A stretch of DNA of 64,000 bases from a virus, in IMG/VR virus record IMGVR_UViG_3300022188_000007, positions 1-64,000 of that record. One strand, given 5' to 3'. The notes beneath the pieces were generated by a model that had not been told where the DNA came from, did no database searches, and saw only the letters and a list, made by a program, of their open reading frames with translations. Below are positions 39,294-49,132 of the stretch, in pieces (position 1 is the first letter of the stretch; each line of letters starts with the position of its first letter). A program made the translations under genes and the position numbers.

Positions 39294-39872
39294 ATGGCAC
39301 TAATAGTAATAAGTGGTAAAGCTAGATCTGGTAAAGATACTTTAGGAGAAATTCTAAAAAATAAATTTAAAAATAATTATTTTACTATGGCTTATGCTAA
39401 TGAGTTAAAACGTAGATTACGTGAGGATTTTGATCTTTCAAGAGAACAACTATACGGTGAGTTGAAGGAAGTGCCGGATGAGCGTTATAGGAAAAACACT
39501 GATAGAGATGAAATAGTTTATTGGACTCCTAGGGAGATTATGCAGTTTATGGGCACTGAGGCTTTTAGGGCCATAGATGATAGTTTTTGGGTAAAACAAT
39601 TATTTAAATATATTAATAGAAATAATTTAAAAAATGTAATTATTACCGATGGTAGATTTCCTAGTGAAATTAACGCTGTTAAAGAACGCGGTGGTATCCA
39701 CATAAGAATAGAAAGAACACATGATTTGGAAGTACATGGAACTTCTCACGCTTCAGAGATTTCATTAGATAATTACACTGAGGCAGATTTTAATATACTT
39801 AATCACGGCACTATTGTAGATTTAGAAGCAATGGCCGAAACAATTATAAAGGAGATTGAAAATGGCAGATAG
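39294..39872 (+). CDS. Deoxynucleoside monophosphate kinase
   Basis: A 192-residue protein. VISGKARSGKDTLGE (residues 5-19) is the P-loop, and VIITDGRFPSEINAVKERGG (about 112-131) matches T4 gp1-like dNMP kinases, with IRIERT and SHASEISL later. The enzyme phosphorylates dNMPs for phage DNA synthesis. RBS AAAGGAAAAG. The next gene overlaps by 11 bases. Confidence 0.8.
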   Translation: MALIVISGKARSGKDTLGEILKNKFKNNYFTMAYANELKRRLREDFDLSREQLYGELKEVPDERYRKNTDRDEIVYWTPREIMQFMGTEAFRAIDDSFWVKQLFKYINRNNLKNVIITDGRFPSEINAVKERGGIHIRIERTHDLEVHGTSHASEISLDNYTEADFNILNHGTIVDLEAMAETIIKEIENGR

Positions 39873-40269
39873 CGACTTCAACGTCATGATAGACGTTAAG
39901 ACAGTGAAAAATGTTAGTATTAGTAGGTATAGTGATGGATATAACTATGCAAACGTATCCTCTAAATTAGGGGACAACGAGTATATGAGTGTGCATTATG
40001 AATGGAAAGGTAAGCAGATTCCAGAGTTTGCTTTAAATGTAATGGAGATTATGAAATCCCTAGGTAAAGAGGAAGCCTCTAAAGATAATGACTATGCGGC
40101 CTCCCTTGAAAGGGCCGGCAATTTTTTCATTGAGCAGGCAGCAAAAGCTAAGGATGATAAGAAGAAGGACAAAAAGGATAAGAAGAAAGATAAGAAAGAT
40201 GATAAGGACACCGAAGAGAAAGACGATAAAGGATTCCCTTTCAATAAGAAAAAAAATAAAAAAAAATAA
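39862..40269 (+). CDS. Protein with Lys/Asp-rich tail
   Basis: A 135-residue protein; the first 90 residues are mixed alpha/beta, the last 45 almost only Lys, Asp and Glu (KDDKKKDKKDKKKDKKDDKD). A charged tail can bind nucleic acid or partner proteins. ATG 39862 with AAGGAG. Confidence 0.55.
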   Translation: MADSDFNVMIDVKTVKNVSISRYSDGYNYANVSSKLGDNEYMSVHYEWKGKQIPEFALNVMEIMKSLGKEEASKDNDYAASLERAGNFFIEQAAKAKDDKKKDKKDKKKDKKDDKDTEEKDDKGFPFNKKKNKKK

Positions 40270-40289
40270 ATTAACTTAGGAGATATTAT

Positions 40290-40535
40290 ATGCCAATTAG
40301 TGAAGGTGAATTCAGAAACCCTCAGTTGAGTAGATATCAAGAAAGATATCCGATGACTTACAATAAGAATGAGCGTTACACTGCTACTATAGTTAATCCT
40401 AAGATTTTTCAGGGCAGATCTAATAGTATAGATGGTAGTGGTTGGAAGGTTCCAGGGTACAACCCAAACCACAACTCTATAGCTATTGAGCGAGTTAATT
40501 TAACTACGGAAGCCCCCTCATTTAGACCATATTAG
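40290..40535 (+). CDS. Unknown small protein
   Basis: An 81-residue protein beginning MPISEGEFRNPQLSRYQERY, with aromatic and proline-rich stretches and no cysteine. RBS TAGGAG. Confidence 0.5.
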   Translation: MPISEGEFRNPQLSRYQERYPMTYNKNERYTATIVNPKIFQGRSNSIDGSGWKVPGYNPNHNSIAIERVNLTTEAPSFRPY

Positions 40536-40555
40536 AATTAAAGGAATTATGACTT

Positions 40556-41125
40556 ATGAATACAGAACAAAGATTAGAGGTGTTTAAAGCAGAATTAGCA
40601 GCTATTTCAGATAATAGGGTAAGAGAGTTTACTAAATTATGTTTGGCTGAAGGTCCAGACTATTTTTTTACTGATTGTCCTGCTAGTACTACCGGTAAAT
40701 ATCACCCGCTAAATGAGATTAGTTGGGATGGTACTATGATTCATACGAAGAAAGTTTTTAATATTGCTTATACTTTATCTAGAGGTTTGGGTATAGAATA
40801 TAATAGAGACCCAATACTATGTGCTTGTATAGTACATGACTTGGTAAAAAAAGGGTTAAAAGGTTCCCCATGGGCCCAAAAAAATCATCCTCAATTAGCT
40901 GCTGGTCTTGTAGACCAGATACAGAAGGATACCCAGTTATTAACGCAAGAGGAATTTGATATAGTGTATAATAGTATATATTATCATTATGGTCCATGGA
41001 CTACTAGAGCGGTATCAAAGCCCATGAGCGAGTATTCGTTAGAAGAATTGTGCTTATATGTTAGTGATTATGTGGCCTCTAAAAGATTTGTAGAGGTGCA
41101 GTATAAGGATGTAACCCATGAGTAG
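40556..41125 (+). CDS. HD-domain hydrolase
   Basis: A 189-residue protein. Conserved metal-binding residues H64 (MIHTKKVFNIAY), CIVHDLVKKG (His-Asp pair at about 92-93), H107 and YYHYGPW at about 142 give an HD-type phosphohydrolase. It may dephosphorylate nucleotides, fitting the dNMP kinase two genes upstream. It overlaps the next gene by eight bases. Confidence 0.7.
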   Translation: MNTEQRLEVFKAELAAISDNRVREFTKLCLAEGPDYFFTDCPASTTGKYHPLNEISWDGTMIHTKKVFNIAYTLSRGLGIEYNRDPILCACIVHDLVKKGLKGSPWAQKNHPQLAAGLVDQIQKDTQLLTQEEFDIVYNSIYYHYGPWTTRAVSKPMSEYSLEELCLYVSDYVASKRFVEVQYKDVTHE

Positions 41126-41519
41126 TAGTACTAAATATTTAGATGACTTCTTGTTAGATGGTAAAGGCCAGATAACTAAAGATGTGATGGATACAATTAA
41201 AGATTATTGTGGTTTATTTGCGTTCATAATGACTATATGCAATGATACAGAATTATCGGAGCAAGCTAAGGTAGCATTAATCAGAAACATAATCGAGTCT
41301 TCTTTAAAATTTATGGATAGGCGCTACGCAGCTAATTTAAATTTATATAAAAAACAAGTTACTGAAAATTTAAAGTCTGGTAAGCTTTTTGAAGCCCTAT
41401 CTGAGATTCCTGCTAAAATGCAGGAAGATTATGAGATGGGTATAGAAGGGGCCCGCAATTTTATTTATACAGAAGTACGTGACATTTTAAAAATTTTAAA
41501 GATTGATTTAGAAATATAA
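41118..41519 (+). CDS. Unknown helical protein
   Basis: A 133-residue helical protein beginning MSSSTKYLDDFLLDGKGQI. No motif. It starts within the HD gene. Confidence 0.5.
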   Translation: MSSSTKYLDDFLLDGKGQITKDVMDTIKDYCGLFAFIMTICNDTELSEQAKVALIRNIIESSLKFMDRRYAANLNLYKKQVTENLKSGKLFEALSEIPAKMQEDYEMGIEGARNFIYTEVRDILKILKIDLEI

Positions 41520-41531
41520 GAGGAGACGTTT

Positions 41532-41831
41532 ATGTCAATAGATAATCATTTTGGAAGTTTAGGTACTGGAGAATTACGACCAGGGGAAACACCTCGTAGA
41601 TGGGAACCTGAAAGTGGGGTAAATAAATTAAATCAAAGAATACACAAGGAGAGTAAGTTTGCCGATACTCATAAGAATTTACCTTTTTCCTTTAGGAAAC
41701 CACCTAAAGCTAAAGGTAGGTCCTCTTTAATTAAGTGCGATAATTGTGGTACAGTGACTTATGGCACTACCCTTACTGTAGGCATTATATGTAAGCAATG
41801 TAATAAATTTTCATCAGTGTCGGAGGTATAG
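41532..41831 (+). CDS. Zinc-ribbon protein
   Basis: A 99-residue protein; CDNCGTV and CKQCNKF at the C-terminus form a zinc ribbon. The first 60 residues are basic and proline-rich. RBS AGAGGAG. Confidence 0.55.
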   Translation: MSIDNHFGSLGTGELRPGETPRRWEPESGVNKLNQRIHKESKFADTHKNLPFSFRKPPKAKGRSSLIKCDNCGTVTYGTTLTVGIICKQCNKFSSVSEV

Positions 41832-41832
41832 T

Positions 41833-42270
41833 TTGAAAGTTAACACTGTTAAACAGGGTAGAAAAGGAAGGCCAATTGGTTTTAGGCTTAGTGAGGCCAG
41901 TAAACGTGCAATAAGTGAGGCCAAGAAAGGGCAAAGACATAAGGAAACAACTAAAAATAAAATATCTAGATCATTACAGAATTATTTTAGGAAGAAAAAT
42001 CCACTGTCTGAAGAAATAATTAATACCTATTGTAGAGTATCCGATGATGTTATGTGTGAATGGTTGTGTGAAGTCACCGAGGAGTTGGATAATAGTAGAG
42101 ATGTATTAACCCAGAGGGCTATGTTTAATAAACTCAGGATGGAGATCTCCTATGGGCATAATATAGAGGAGATTTTTAGTCACGCTATTACTCCAGAACT
42201 ACTTTTAATGGCCAAAGAAGCTTTACAATTAAAAGAAGGTAAAGATAATTTTGAGGAGGATTTAGAGTAA
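41833..42270 (+). CDS. NUMOD3-like DNA-binding protein, near terminase
   Basis: A 145-residue protein starting at TTG (CGGAGGTATAG before it). RLSEASKRAISEAKKGQRHK and TTKNKISRSL are NUMOD3-like helical modules with DNA-binding potential; the C-terminal half is helical. It abuts the likely small terminase gene. A packaging role is inference; it could instead derive from a homing endonuclease. Confidence 0.5.
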   Translation: MKVNTVKQGRKGRPIGFRLSEASKRAISEAKKGQRHKETTKNKISRSLQNYFRKKNPLSEEIINTYCRVSDDVMCEWLCEVTEELDNSRDVLTQRAMFNKLRMEISYGHNIEEIFSHAITPELLLMAKEALQLKEGKDNFEEDLE

Positions 42271-42797
42271 TGGGTGGAACAGGGAGTGGAAAACCTAAAA
42301 AACCAGTCATCAAAAAATTAATAAAAGAAATTATACCTACAGACAAGATTTTTTCAAAAGATGAGGCTCAGATGTATGAAGACTATATGGAAGCCTACTT
42401 GGCAGATTTCGATGCAGACGAATTAATTTCTAGTGATATGGACGACATTATGAATTTGTCCCTTAATAAGGTATTATCTTTTAGACTGCTGAAGGAAAGT
42501 AAGGATGACACTGATCGTCAAATAGATATAGCAGCTACTTTAGAGAAACTAGATAAACGTAATGAGAAAATAAAGGAAAGTTTATCTACTAGAAGACGGG
42601 ATAGAATAAACCCTAACGAGTTAAAGGGATTTTCTATAGTAGACATAGCAGTAGCTTTTGATCAGGAAGCAAAAAATGTCCAAGCTAAACGTATGCTTAA
42701 GTTGAGAAAGGAAGAAAAAGAAATGTTGAAAAAAAGAGAGTCTTACGAGGGTAATAGAAATGATGTCGAAGAGAATAGAAGAGGTGAAGATGATTAA
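42270..42797 (+). CDS. Putative terminase small subunit
   Basis: A 175-residue protein. The start MGGTGSGKPKKPVIKKLIKE is a glycine-rich arm seen before some small terminases. The rest is helical, with a coiled-coil tail (QAKRMLKLRKEEKEMLKKRE). It ends by overlapping the large terminase start by one base, the usual order. No direct sequence proof. Confidence 0.5.
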   Translation: MGGTGSGKPKKPVIKKLIKEIIPTDKIFSKDEAQMYEDYMEAYLADFDADELISSDMDDIMNLSLNKVLSFRLLKESKDDTDRQIDIAATLEKLDKRNEKIKESLSTRRRDRINPNELKGFSIVDIAVAFDQEAKNVQAKRMLKLRKEEKEMLKKRESYEGNRNDVEENRRGEDD

Positions 42798-44542
42798 TGG
42801 CTAAACAACGCCACAATTTAGATGAATTAATGACACGAGGTAAAGAACTCATTGAGTTCTATAGAGCCCATCCTTGTGTAGCTGCTTATGAGTTGCTAGG
42901 TGTGGATTTCGCCCCCATACAGCGCTTGGTTTTTAGAGATATGTGGTTTAAAAACTATGTTATAGCAGTAGCTGGTCGTGGGTTTGGTAAAACTTTTATG
43001 CTGGGGTCTTTAGCTACATTAAGTTGTATGCTATATCCTGGCTATAGAGTAGGACTAATAGCACCAGTATTTAGACAGAGTAAGATGATCTTTGCAGAAG
43101 TAGAAAAATTATATGACCAGTCCTCTATCCTTAGAGAAGCCACCGCAAAAAAACCTACGCGTGGTTCAGACACAGCCTATTTAAGATTTAAATCAGTGGG
43201 AGGTAAAACACCTTCCTACCTTGAAGCGTTGCCTCTAGGTGACGGTAATAAGATTCGTGGGTCACGTTTCTATTTAATTCTAGTGGATGAGTTAGCACAA
43301 GTACCAGACCAAACACTTGATATGGTTGTGCGTCCAATGGGGGCTACATCGTTAGCACCTATGGAGCGTGTTCGTCGTTTAGAGGAGCAGACCAGACTTA
43401 TAAACGCTGGGTTAGCTGTGGCTGGAGACTTTGCAGAAGAAAAAGTAAATAAAATGGTAATGACTTCTTCCGGTTATTACAAGTTTAATCATATGTGGCG
43501 TAGAATGCAAGATCATTGGAGAATGATGGCAGAGGCAGAAGCTAAAGGTGAAGAGAGTGAGTATACTGTATGGCAAGTACCTTATTGGGATTTACCAGAA
43601 GGTTTTCTAGATAAAAAGAATATTGCAGAAGCTAAACGTATCATGAGTACCCATGAATATAGTATGGAGTATGAAGCTGCTATGGTATCAGATTCTGAAG
43701 GTTTTTTTAAAGCGTCACTCCTGGAAGAATGCACATTAGATTCTGATTTCACTATACTACATAAAGGTGACTCAAATAAGAGTTATATTATAGGCATTGA
43801 TCCTAATCAAGGTGGAGCGGCCAGCTGTGGTGTGGTAGTGACTGAGATAGGTAAACCTAATAAGATAGTAAGTGTAATAGAATTGATGTCTAAAACCACT
43901 CAAGGATTGACTCAGGCTGTTCAGGCTTTATGTGAACAGTTTAAGGTGCTTAGAATATTCATGGATAGAGGTGGTGGAGGTAAGGCCATAATGGATTTAT
44001 TGGAAGAAGGGTACGGTAATGTAGAGCCTATCATAGATAGGGGGAATCCTGATAACGTACACAAAGACGGTCGTCATATACTGGAAATGGTAAACTTTAA
44101 TCCTTCTTGGATTTCAGATGCTAACTTTACTGCTAAGTCTATGTTCGAAGATAAAAGCCTCAGGTTCCCAGAATTACCTGTTAATGCTAATGATTTAATG
44201 GCTAGAACTTATAATTCAATAATTACGCTGAAATCACAGCTATTAAGTATAGTAGTAACTCAGACTGCTACTGGTATTCTTCACTTCGATACACCAACTA
44301 AAAGTATGAATAAGGATTTATACTCTGCATTAATATTAGCTGCTCATGGTACTAGGATGGTAGAACGTGAATTAGAAGAAGGTGAGGAGCCAATTTTACA
44401 TAACGATAGTGGTCTTTTTAGAAACCGTTCAGGTCGCCAAAGCTTCAATTATTTAGGAGCCTTGGGAAGTACTGGATTAGGTGCTCCTCCTGTAGGAAGA
44501 TTTGGCTTAGGGGATGCTGTACTTCATAAGAAGAAAAAGTAA
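42797..44542 (+). CDS. terL: Terminase large subunit
   Basis: A 581-residue packaging motor. AGRGFGKT (residues 59-66) is Walker A, YLILVDELAQ (159-168) Walker B with Glu165. The C-terminal RNase-H-type nuclease has IIGIDPNQGG (Asp335) and FMDRGGGG (Asp390), with Asp400 further on. It cuts and pumps phage DNA into the head. The start overlaps the small subunit gene; an AACC element overlaps its stop codon. Confidence 0.9.
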   Translation: MAKQRHNLDELMTRGKELIEFYRAHPCVAAYELLGVDFAPIQRLVFRDMWFKNYVIAVAGRGFGKTFMLGSLATLSCMLYPGYRVGLIAPVFRQSKMIFAEVEKLYDQSSILREATAKKPTRGSDTAYLRFKSVGGKTPSYLEALPLGDGNKIRGSRFYLILVDELAQVPDQTLDMVVRPMGATSLAPMERVRRLEEQTRLINAGLAVAGDFAEEKVNKMVMTSSGYYKFNHMWRRMQDHWRMMAEAEAKGEESEYTVWQVPYWDLPEGFLDKKNIAEAKRIMSTHEYSMEYEAAMVSDSEGFFKASLLEECTLDSDFTILHKGDSNKSYIIGIDPNQGGAASCGVVVTEIGKPNKIVSVIELMSKTTQGLTQAVQALCEQFKVLRIFMDRGGGGKAIMDLLEEGYGNVEPIIDRGNPDNVHKDGRHILEMVNFNPSWISDANFTAKSMFEDKSLRFPELPVNANDLMARTYNSIITLKSQLLSIVVTQTATGILHFDTPTKSMNKDLYSALILAAHGTRMVERELEEGEEPILHNDSGLFRNRSGRQSFNYLGALGSTGLGAPPVGRFGLGDAVLHKKKK

Positions 44543-44566
44543 TTAACTAACCTCTTTATTAAATAG
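44540..44566 (+). promoter_or_regulatory. AACC...TAG element, copy 9
   Basis: TAATTAACTAACC, then 11 bases, then TAGAG. It begins in the large terminase stop codon and lies 110 bases before the next operon. Confidence 0.45.
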
Positions 44567-44582
44567 AGCGTTTAGAATAGAA

Positions 44583-44651
44583 TATGGTAGGGTTACAGTT
44601 AGTAGTGATGAAAATTAAGTTAAAGTCTACAAACACTGTTCCCCTACCATA
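44583..44651 (+). promoter_or_regulatory. Long leader stem before head operon
   Basis: TATGGTAGGG (44583-44592) pairs with CCCTACCATA (44642-44651), and inside it ACAGT (44595-44599) pairs with ACTGT (44635-44639). The stem ends just before AAAAGGAG of the 44677 gene. It may protect the mRNA end or control translation. Confidence 0.55.
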
Positions 44652-44676
44652 ATATATATAAAAGGAGAAATAAACT

Positions 44677-44880
44677 ATGTCCGACGATAGAGTAAGAAAT
44701 GATTTTACTACACCTCCTTGGTGGACAACTCCCCCCTCAAATGATTATACCAAACATAGAACCGGTCCTATTACTTACACAATGGATGATCTTATTGGTA
44801 GAAAAGATACTAATAAATTTACACTGGTTACTTCTGATGTCACTACTGTATCAGGCAACCCAGGGACAGTTCTAATATAA
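44677..44880 (+). CDS. Small protein before portal
   Basis: A 67-residue protein rich in Thr, Pro and Trp (TTPPWWTTPPSNDY). Likely a small structural or head-associated protein; no family known. RBS AAAAGGAG. Confidence 0.55.
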   Translation: MSDDRVRNDFTTPPWWTTPPSNDYTKHRTGPITYTMDDLIGRKDTNKFTLVTSDVTTVSGNPGTVLI

Positions 44881-44891
44881 GGGATTAAGTA

Positions 44892-46883
44892 ATGACAAAC
44901 GATACCATAGACACACATAAACTTACAGCTGATTTACAGCAGAAATACCCTAATGCTGGGATAGAGTCTATAGAGATAGATGAAGTCTCAGGTAAGTCAA
45001 CTTTCATGCTCACTCCTAATAAACAGAATTTAGCTTTTCTGGATAAACCTGGGATGGCTATCACACCACACGTTCATTCTGAATCAGCTGCTACCGTTAA
45101 TAGGGATTTTATGTCCCGTCAAACACTCGATTTAGCCGTCAGTAAAAGTGCCTATGATGAAGACCCTAAAGCATTATTTAAGAAGGCAGATGAATTTTAC
45201 TATACTGACCCTTTACTAGGGTCTACTACTAATATTCTAGCATCGTTAGCTATGAAAGGTTTTGAAAATGATATTGATGATCCTAATATAAAACAATTCT
45301 TTGATACTTGGACGTTTGATGTCAATTTTGATGAGTTATTAGAGTGGATATTTTTAGACTTTTTTAAGATAGGGCAAGTTACTACTTATAAGGTATTAGC
45401 TAAATATGAACCAAGGGTTTCTCATCTATCTCCAGTCCCCGGCCAAAAAACAAAAACATCTAAATCACCGAAGGCAAAAGCAGAACAAGAGAGGTTATTT
45501 AAATTACACGCAAAGTTTGAAGACCTAAAAGATGTAGAGGTTAAGGCTATAGTGGCACAAGCAAAAGCTGCTGGAGTATCTCAAGTAGATTTAGCTAAAT
45601 TTGAGCAGGCAGCAAAGAAGAATATATGGTCAAAAGGACATTTACCTGTGGCGTACACAGTATTGAATCCTCAATTAGTTACTATTGAAGGTAATTTATT
45701 ATTTGATAATGTAGCAATTAAGTTAACCCCTCCTCAAGAACTAGGTCAATTACTTAAGAAACCCACATCAGAGTTAACAGAAGATGAAAAAGAATTGATC
45801 AAAGCATTACCTAAAGAAATCAAGTCGGCTGCTGAGAAGGGCGGAGATTTTCAGTTAGACTCAAGATTGGTAGGTTCAGTCACTTATAGAAAGCAACCCT
45901 ATGAGCGTTATGCTAGACCTAGATCAACTAGAGTATTTGATACCATTAATTACAAGCAGCAATTAAAGAATGCAGACATTAGTACATTAGATGGTATATC
46001 TAATTATATATTAAAAATTACTATAGGTAATGATGAGTTCCCAGTAACTAAACAGTCTGAATTAGAAACTGTGGCTAAACTTTTTGACACCCCATCCAAA
46101 TCATTTGATGTAGTATGGAATCATACATTAGATATACAGAAGATAGTTTCTCCTGAGATAGAGTCTATCCTAGGTCAAGATAAGTATAAACAAGTTAATG
46201 AAGATATGACTGCTGGTACTGCAGTATCTAGAGCTATTATAGATGGCTCTGGTGACATAAATACTGCTGAAGTAGGGCTACTTACTAAAGGTATAATGGA
46301 GGAAATTAACTATGCTAGACGTCAAGTAGAGAAGTGGATTTACAAAGAATACCGCCAGATTGCTGAGGCAATGGGTTTTGATCGCTTCCCTAAAATTAGA
46401 TGGGATGAGAGCGTTTTAAAGGACGAAGTGCTCTATATGGCAACTCTGAGTTCATTAGTTGATAGAAGAATGCTTAGTTATAATACAGCTTTGGAGGCAC
46501 TGGGGTTCGATTATGAAACAGAGCTTAAAAATATGCAGACTGAGTTACCACTAGTAGAGGATGGAATTTTTGGAATCATAGGATCGCCGTTTCAAAAGGC
46601 TGCTGAAGGTCCTGGGGTTCAACCTAAACAGAAATCACCTACTGGTACACCTAGTAAGGGTAGACCAGCTGGAGAAACAAAAACAAAGAAGAAACCAAAT
46701 ACCAATCCAAGTAAACAGCCTGGAAGTAAACCAGCAAAACCAAAAAAGACTGCCTCTATTGAGGATGTAAAAGATATGACTAATGAACAATACGCTGCAT
46801 TTCTTAGCGGAGCAAGAGGTGTACTAGATGCCAAAGAATACGCTAATTTTCTAGATTCAATGGGGGAGATTAGGTATGGGTAA
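44892..46883 (+). CDS. Portal protein
   Basis: A 663-residue protein, the right size and place (after terminase, before protease and capsid). VNRDFMSRQTLDLAVSK, DEFYYTDPLLGSTTNILASLAMKGF and KWIYKEYRQIAEAMGF fit portal helices and stem. The C-terminal 90 residues are a basic, proline-rich tail (KPNTNPSKQPGSKPAKPK). The portal forms the DNA entry ring. It overlaps the HNH gene by eight bases. Confidence 0.75.
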   Translation: MTNDTIDTHKLTADLQQKYPNAGIESIEIDEVSGKSTFMLTPNKQNLAFLDKPGMAITPHVHSESAATVNRDFMSRQTLDLAVSKSAYDEDPKALFKKADEFYYTDPLLGSTTNILASLAMKGFENDIDDPNIKQFFDTWTFDVNFDELLEWIFLDFFKIGQVTTYKVLAKYEPRVSHLSPVPGQKTKTSKSPKAKAEQERLFKLHAKFEDLKDVEVKAIVAQAKAAGVSQVDLAKFEQAAKKNIWSKGHLPVAYTVLNPQLVTIEGNLLFDNVAIKLTPPQELGQLLKKPTSELTEDEKELIKALPKEIKSAAEKGGDFQLDSRLVGSVTYRKQPYERYARPRSTRVFDTINYKQQLKNADISTLDGISNYILKITIGNDEFPVTKQSELETVAKLFDTPSKSFDVVWNHTLDIQKIVSPEIESILGQDKYKQVNEDMTAGTAVSRAIIDGSGDINTAEVGLLTKGIMEEINYARRQVEKWIYKEYRQIAEAMGFDRFPKIRWDESVLKDEVLYMATLSSLVDRRMLSYNTALEALGFDYETELKNMQTELPLVEDGIFGIIGSPFQKAAEGPGVQPKQKSPTGTPSKGRPAGETKTKKKPNTNPSKQPGSKPAKPKKTASIEDVKDMTNEQYAAFLSGARGVLDAKEYANFLDSMGEIRYG

Positions 46884-47577
46884 AAAACTTTCATATGAAT
46901 TTGTCAAATCACGGTTCGAGATTGAAGGTTACACACTTATTAGTACAGAGTACATAAATTCTACTACTAAATTGGAATTTATTTGTCCTAATGAGCATAA
47001 ACATTTTATTAAGTGGAATGATTTTAAATCAGGATATAGATGCGGTAAATGTTATGGTAATGTAAAATTGAGTATAAACGATATACGAAGTTCATTTAAA
47101 AAAGAAGGTTATACTCTTTTAAGTACTGTTTATACTAATGCTAGGTTTTATCTTGAATATAAATGTCCTAATGGGCACAAGGGAAAAATGATTTGGATAA
47201 ATTGGTATCAAGGGAATAGATGTGGTGAGTGTGAGAAGATTAGAAAATCAGAAAGCATGATTGGTAGTATGAATTTTAATTGGAGAGGTGGAATAGCTTA
47301 TGCGCCATATTGTTCCCAGTGGGGAGACAAAGAGTATAAAAAATTTATTAGAGATAGAGATGGTAATAGGTGTTTAAATCCTTGTTGTAATAACAAAGAT
47401 AAAAGATTAGTTATTCATCATATAGATTACAATAAAAAGAATTGTAGACCAAGTAATTTAATAACAGTTTGTAGTTCGTGTAATACTAAAGCTAATTTTA
47501 ATAGAAAGTGGCATGTTGCCTGGTACCAATCTATTATTAAAAAAAGATATAATATAGGAGCAATAAATGGATATTAA
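46876..47577 (+). CDS. HNH endonuclease in head operon
   Basis: A 233-residue protein. Two repeats of about 60 residues (EFVKSRFEIEGYTLIS...CPNEHKH...CGKC; then SFKKEGYTLLS...CPNGHKG...CGEC) are zinc-binding DNA-contact modules. The C-terminus is an HNH nuclease: CLNPCCNN, LVIHHIDYNKKN, CSSCN. It is a homing-type mobile gene, inserted with overlaps of eight and eleven bases on either side, and is paralogous to 61349. Confidence 0.85.
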   Translation: MGKKLSYEFVKSRFEIEGYTLISTEYINSTTKLEFICPNEHKHFIKWNDFKSGYRCGKCYGNVKLSINDIRSSFKKEGYTLLSTVYTNARFYLEYKCPNGHKGKMIWINWYQGNRCGECEKIRKSESMIGSMNFNWRGGIAYAPYCSQWGDKEYKKFIRDRDGNRCLNPCCNNKDKRLVIHHIDYNKKNCRPSNLITVCSSCNTKANFNRKWHVAWYQSIIKKRYNIGAINGY

Positions 47578-48682
47578 AAATAAATTTTATTTAACAGCCA
47601 GTATTAAAATGGCAGAAGAAACGGAAGCTTTAAAAAAAGAGGTAGCATCTGTAATAAATCTTCCAGAGGGTAGCGAAAAACAACCTGATTTAAGTTATTT
47701 TTCTGCTATCTTAGTATCCACCGGCACTAATTTAAATAATGCCTGCTTTTTAGGTAGTGAGTTGGTAGCTGCTAAGGATACTATAATTAGTAAAGCTATG
47801 GATGTAGAACATATTGAACATGAAATTATAGGACATATTTATTCTAGTGCTTTTACTGATGATGGTGGGGAAGCTTTAAGTACCATAGAATTAGCTTCTA
47901 CAGAGACAGCTACTTTGGATACAAAAGATATGCATATTCAGATAGGCTCTATTATATATAAAAGTAGATTTCCTGAATTATCCAAAGAAATAGCTAATGA
48001 TGAGTGGAGTGTAAGTATGGAGTGTTTTTTTAAGGACTTCGATGTTAAGATAGGTGACATGATCATCCCTAAAGAAGCAGCAACGGTTTTAGGAATAGAG
48101 ATAGCAGACGAAGCATCATACGGTAAATTTGCAAAAGTAATTAAAGACGGGAAAGAAGTAGCAGAAGGTACTATAGCTAGAGTATTAAGAGGGATATGTT
48201 TTTCAGGTTGCGGTATTGTAAAGAATCCAGCTAACCCTCCATCAGTTATTCTAGAAACAGCTACAGAGACTGTTAAGGACGACACAGTCATCTTTAATTT
48301 AGACTTACTAGAACCTACTACCACTGAGGAAGATACAGCTGAAAGTATTAATGTAACCTCTAAAGAGATAGAAGCACAACAAAAAGAAGAATCAGATTTA
48401 GAATATAATGACTCAGTAGGAATATGTGTGAGTTATAAAAAACGTCTTGAAGATAAAGATGGTACTTTATTGAATGAGGAATGGTGTGCAGAGTTTTCAC
48501 AAAGCTGCACTTCAACATTTCTAGGTGACGCTTCTGACCAAAGTTGTCTCAGAAATAAGGTAATGAAAACTGCAGCTTCATACGTTGAAAAACTTTTTAA
48601 AAGTAAACATTCAGAAAATACTACGGTAGCTTATCTGGAACGTTTACAGTCCGCTTTAGATAAAGCAGACAAAGTAATTTAA
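47567..48682 (+). CDS. Probable prohead protease
   Basis: A 371-residue protein. The first 220 residues include AMDVEHIEHEIIGHI, DEWSVSMECFF and GCGIVKNPANPPS, resembling prohead proteases (His in the first block; SVSME and V-KNPANPP later). The rest is a linker-type region. It lies between portal and scaffold, where a head-maturation protease is expected. A catalytic Ser is not clear, so the call is moderate. RBS TAGGAG. Confidence 0.55.
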   Translation: MDIKNKFYLTASIKMAEETEALKKEVASVINLPEGSEKQPDLSYFSAILVSTGTNLNNACFLGSELVAAKDTIISKAMDVEHIEHEIIGHIYSSAFTDDGGEALSTIELASTETATLDTKDMHIQIGSIIYKSRFPELSKEIANDEWSVSMECFFKDFDVKIGDMIIPKEAATVLGIEIADEASYGKFAKVIKDGKEVAEGTIARVLRGICFSGCGIVKNPANPPSVILETATETVKDDTVIFNLDLLEPTTTEEDTAESINVTSKEIEAQQKEESDLEYNDSVGICVSYKKRLEDKDGTLLNEEWCAEFSQSCTSTFLGDASDQSCLRNKVMKTAASYVEKLFKSKHSENTTVAYLERLQSALDKADKVI

Positions 48683-48706
48683 TTATTAGAATAAGGAGGA
48701 GTTAAT

Positions 48707-49132
48707 ATGCCACAATTAGGACAGGCTCAAACAGGGTCTCTTAGAAGTACACCTAAACAGCTAAAGATGACAGCATCTGACAAGGCTGCCGCAGTATACA
48801 AGAATATGGGCAATAACCATAATGTACCATTTATTTGGTCTGCATCGGCTACTGTATCTGGCACAGCCACAGAAGTAGAATTGGCTAATGGGCTTAAATT
48901 CTACGACATGGATCTTGCAAGTTACGCTGTTGTTACGGTGACTCCAACGTCTGACCCAGGTGATACTTATTGGGTAGAACATGATACAGGAGCCAATACT
49001 ATTACATTAGTAGTTGGCTCTGCTGTACCTGCGGATGTTGAATTTAATGTTATGTTTATGCTGGGTGCACCTATTGATGTAAGTACACTAAGCACTAGAG
49101 GATCTGGCGCACCTGCGCAAAGTTATCCTTAA
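48707..49132 (+). CDS. Virion structural or decoration protein
   Basis: A 141-residue protein rich in Thr, Val and Ala strands (SASATVSGTATEVELANG). It lies between protease and scaffold behind ATAAGGAGG. Probably capsid-associated; no family is assigned. Confidence 0.5.
   Translation: MPQLGQAQTGSLRSTPKQLKMTASDKAAAVYKNMGNNHNVPFIWSASATVSGTATEVELANGLKFYDMDLASYAVVTVTPTSDPGDTYWVEHDTGANTITLVVGSAVPADVEFNVMFMLGAPIDVSTLSTRGSGAPAQSYP

Noticed and set aside
40138-40269. Apparent repeat in the 39862 gene tail
   Set aside because: It is low-complexity coding for Lys/Asp, explained by the protein tail.
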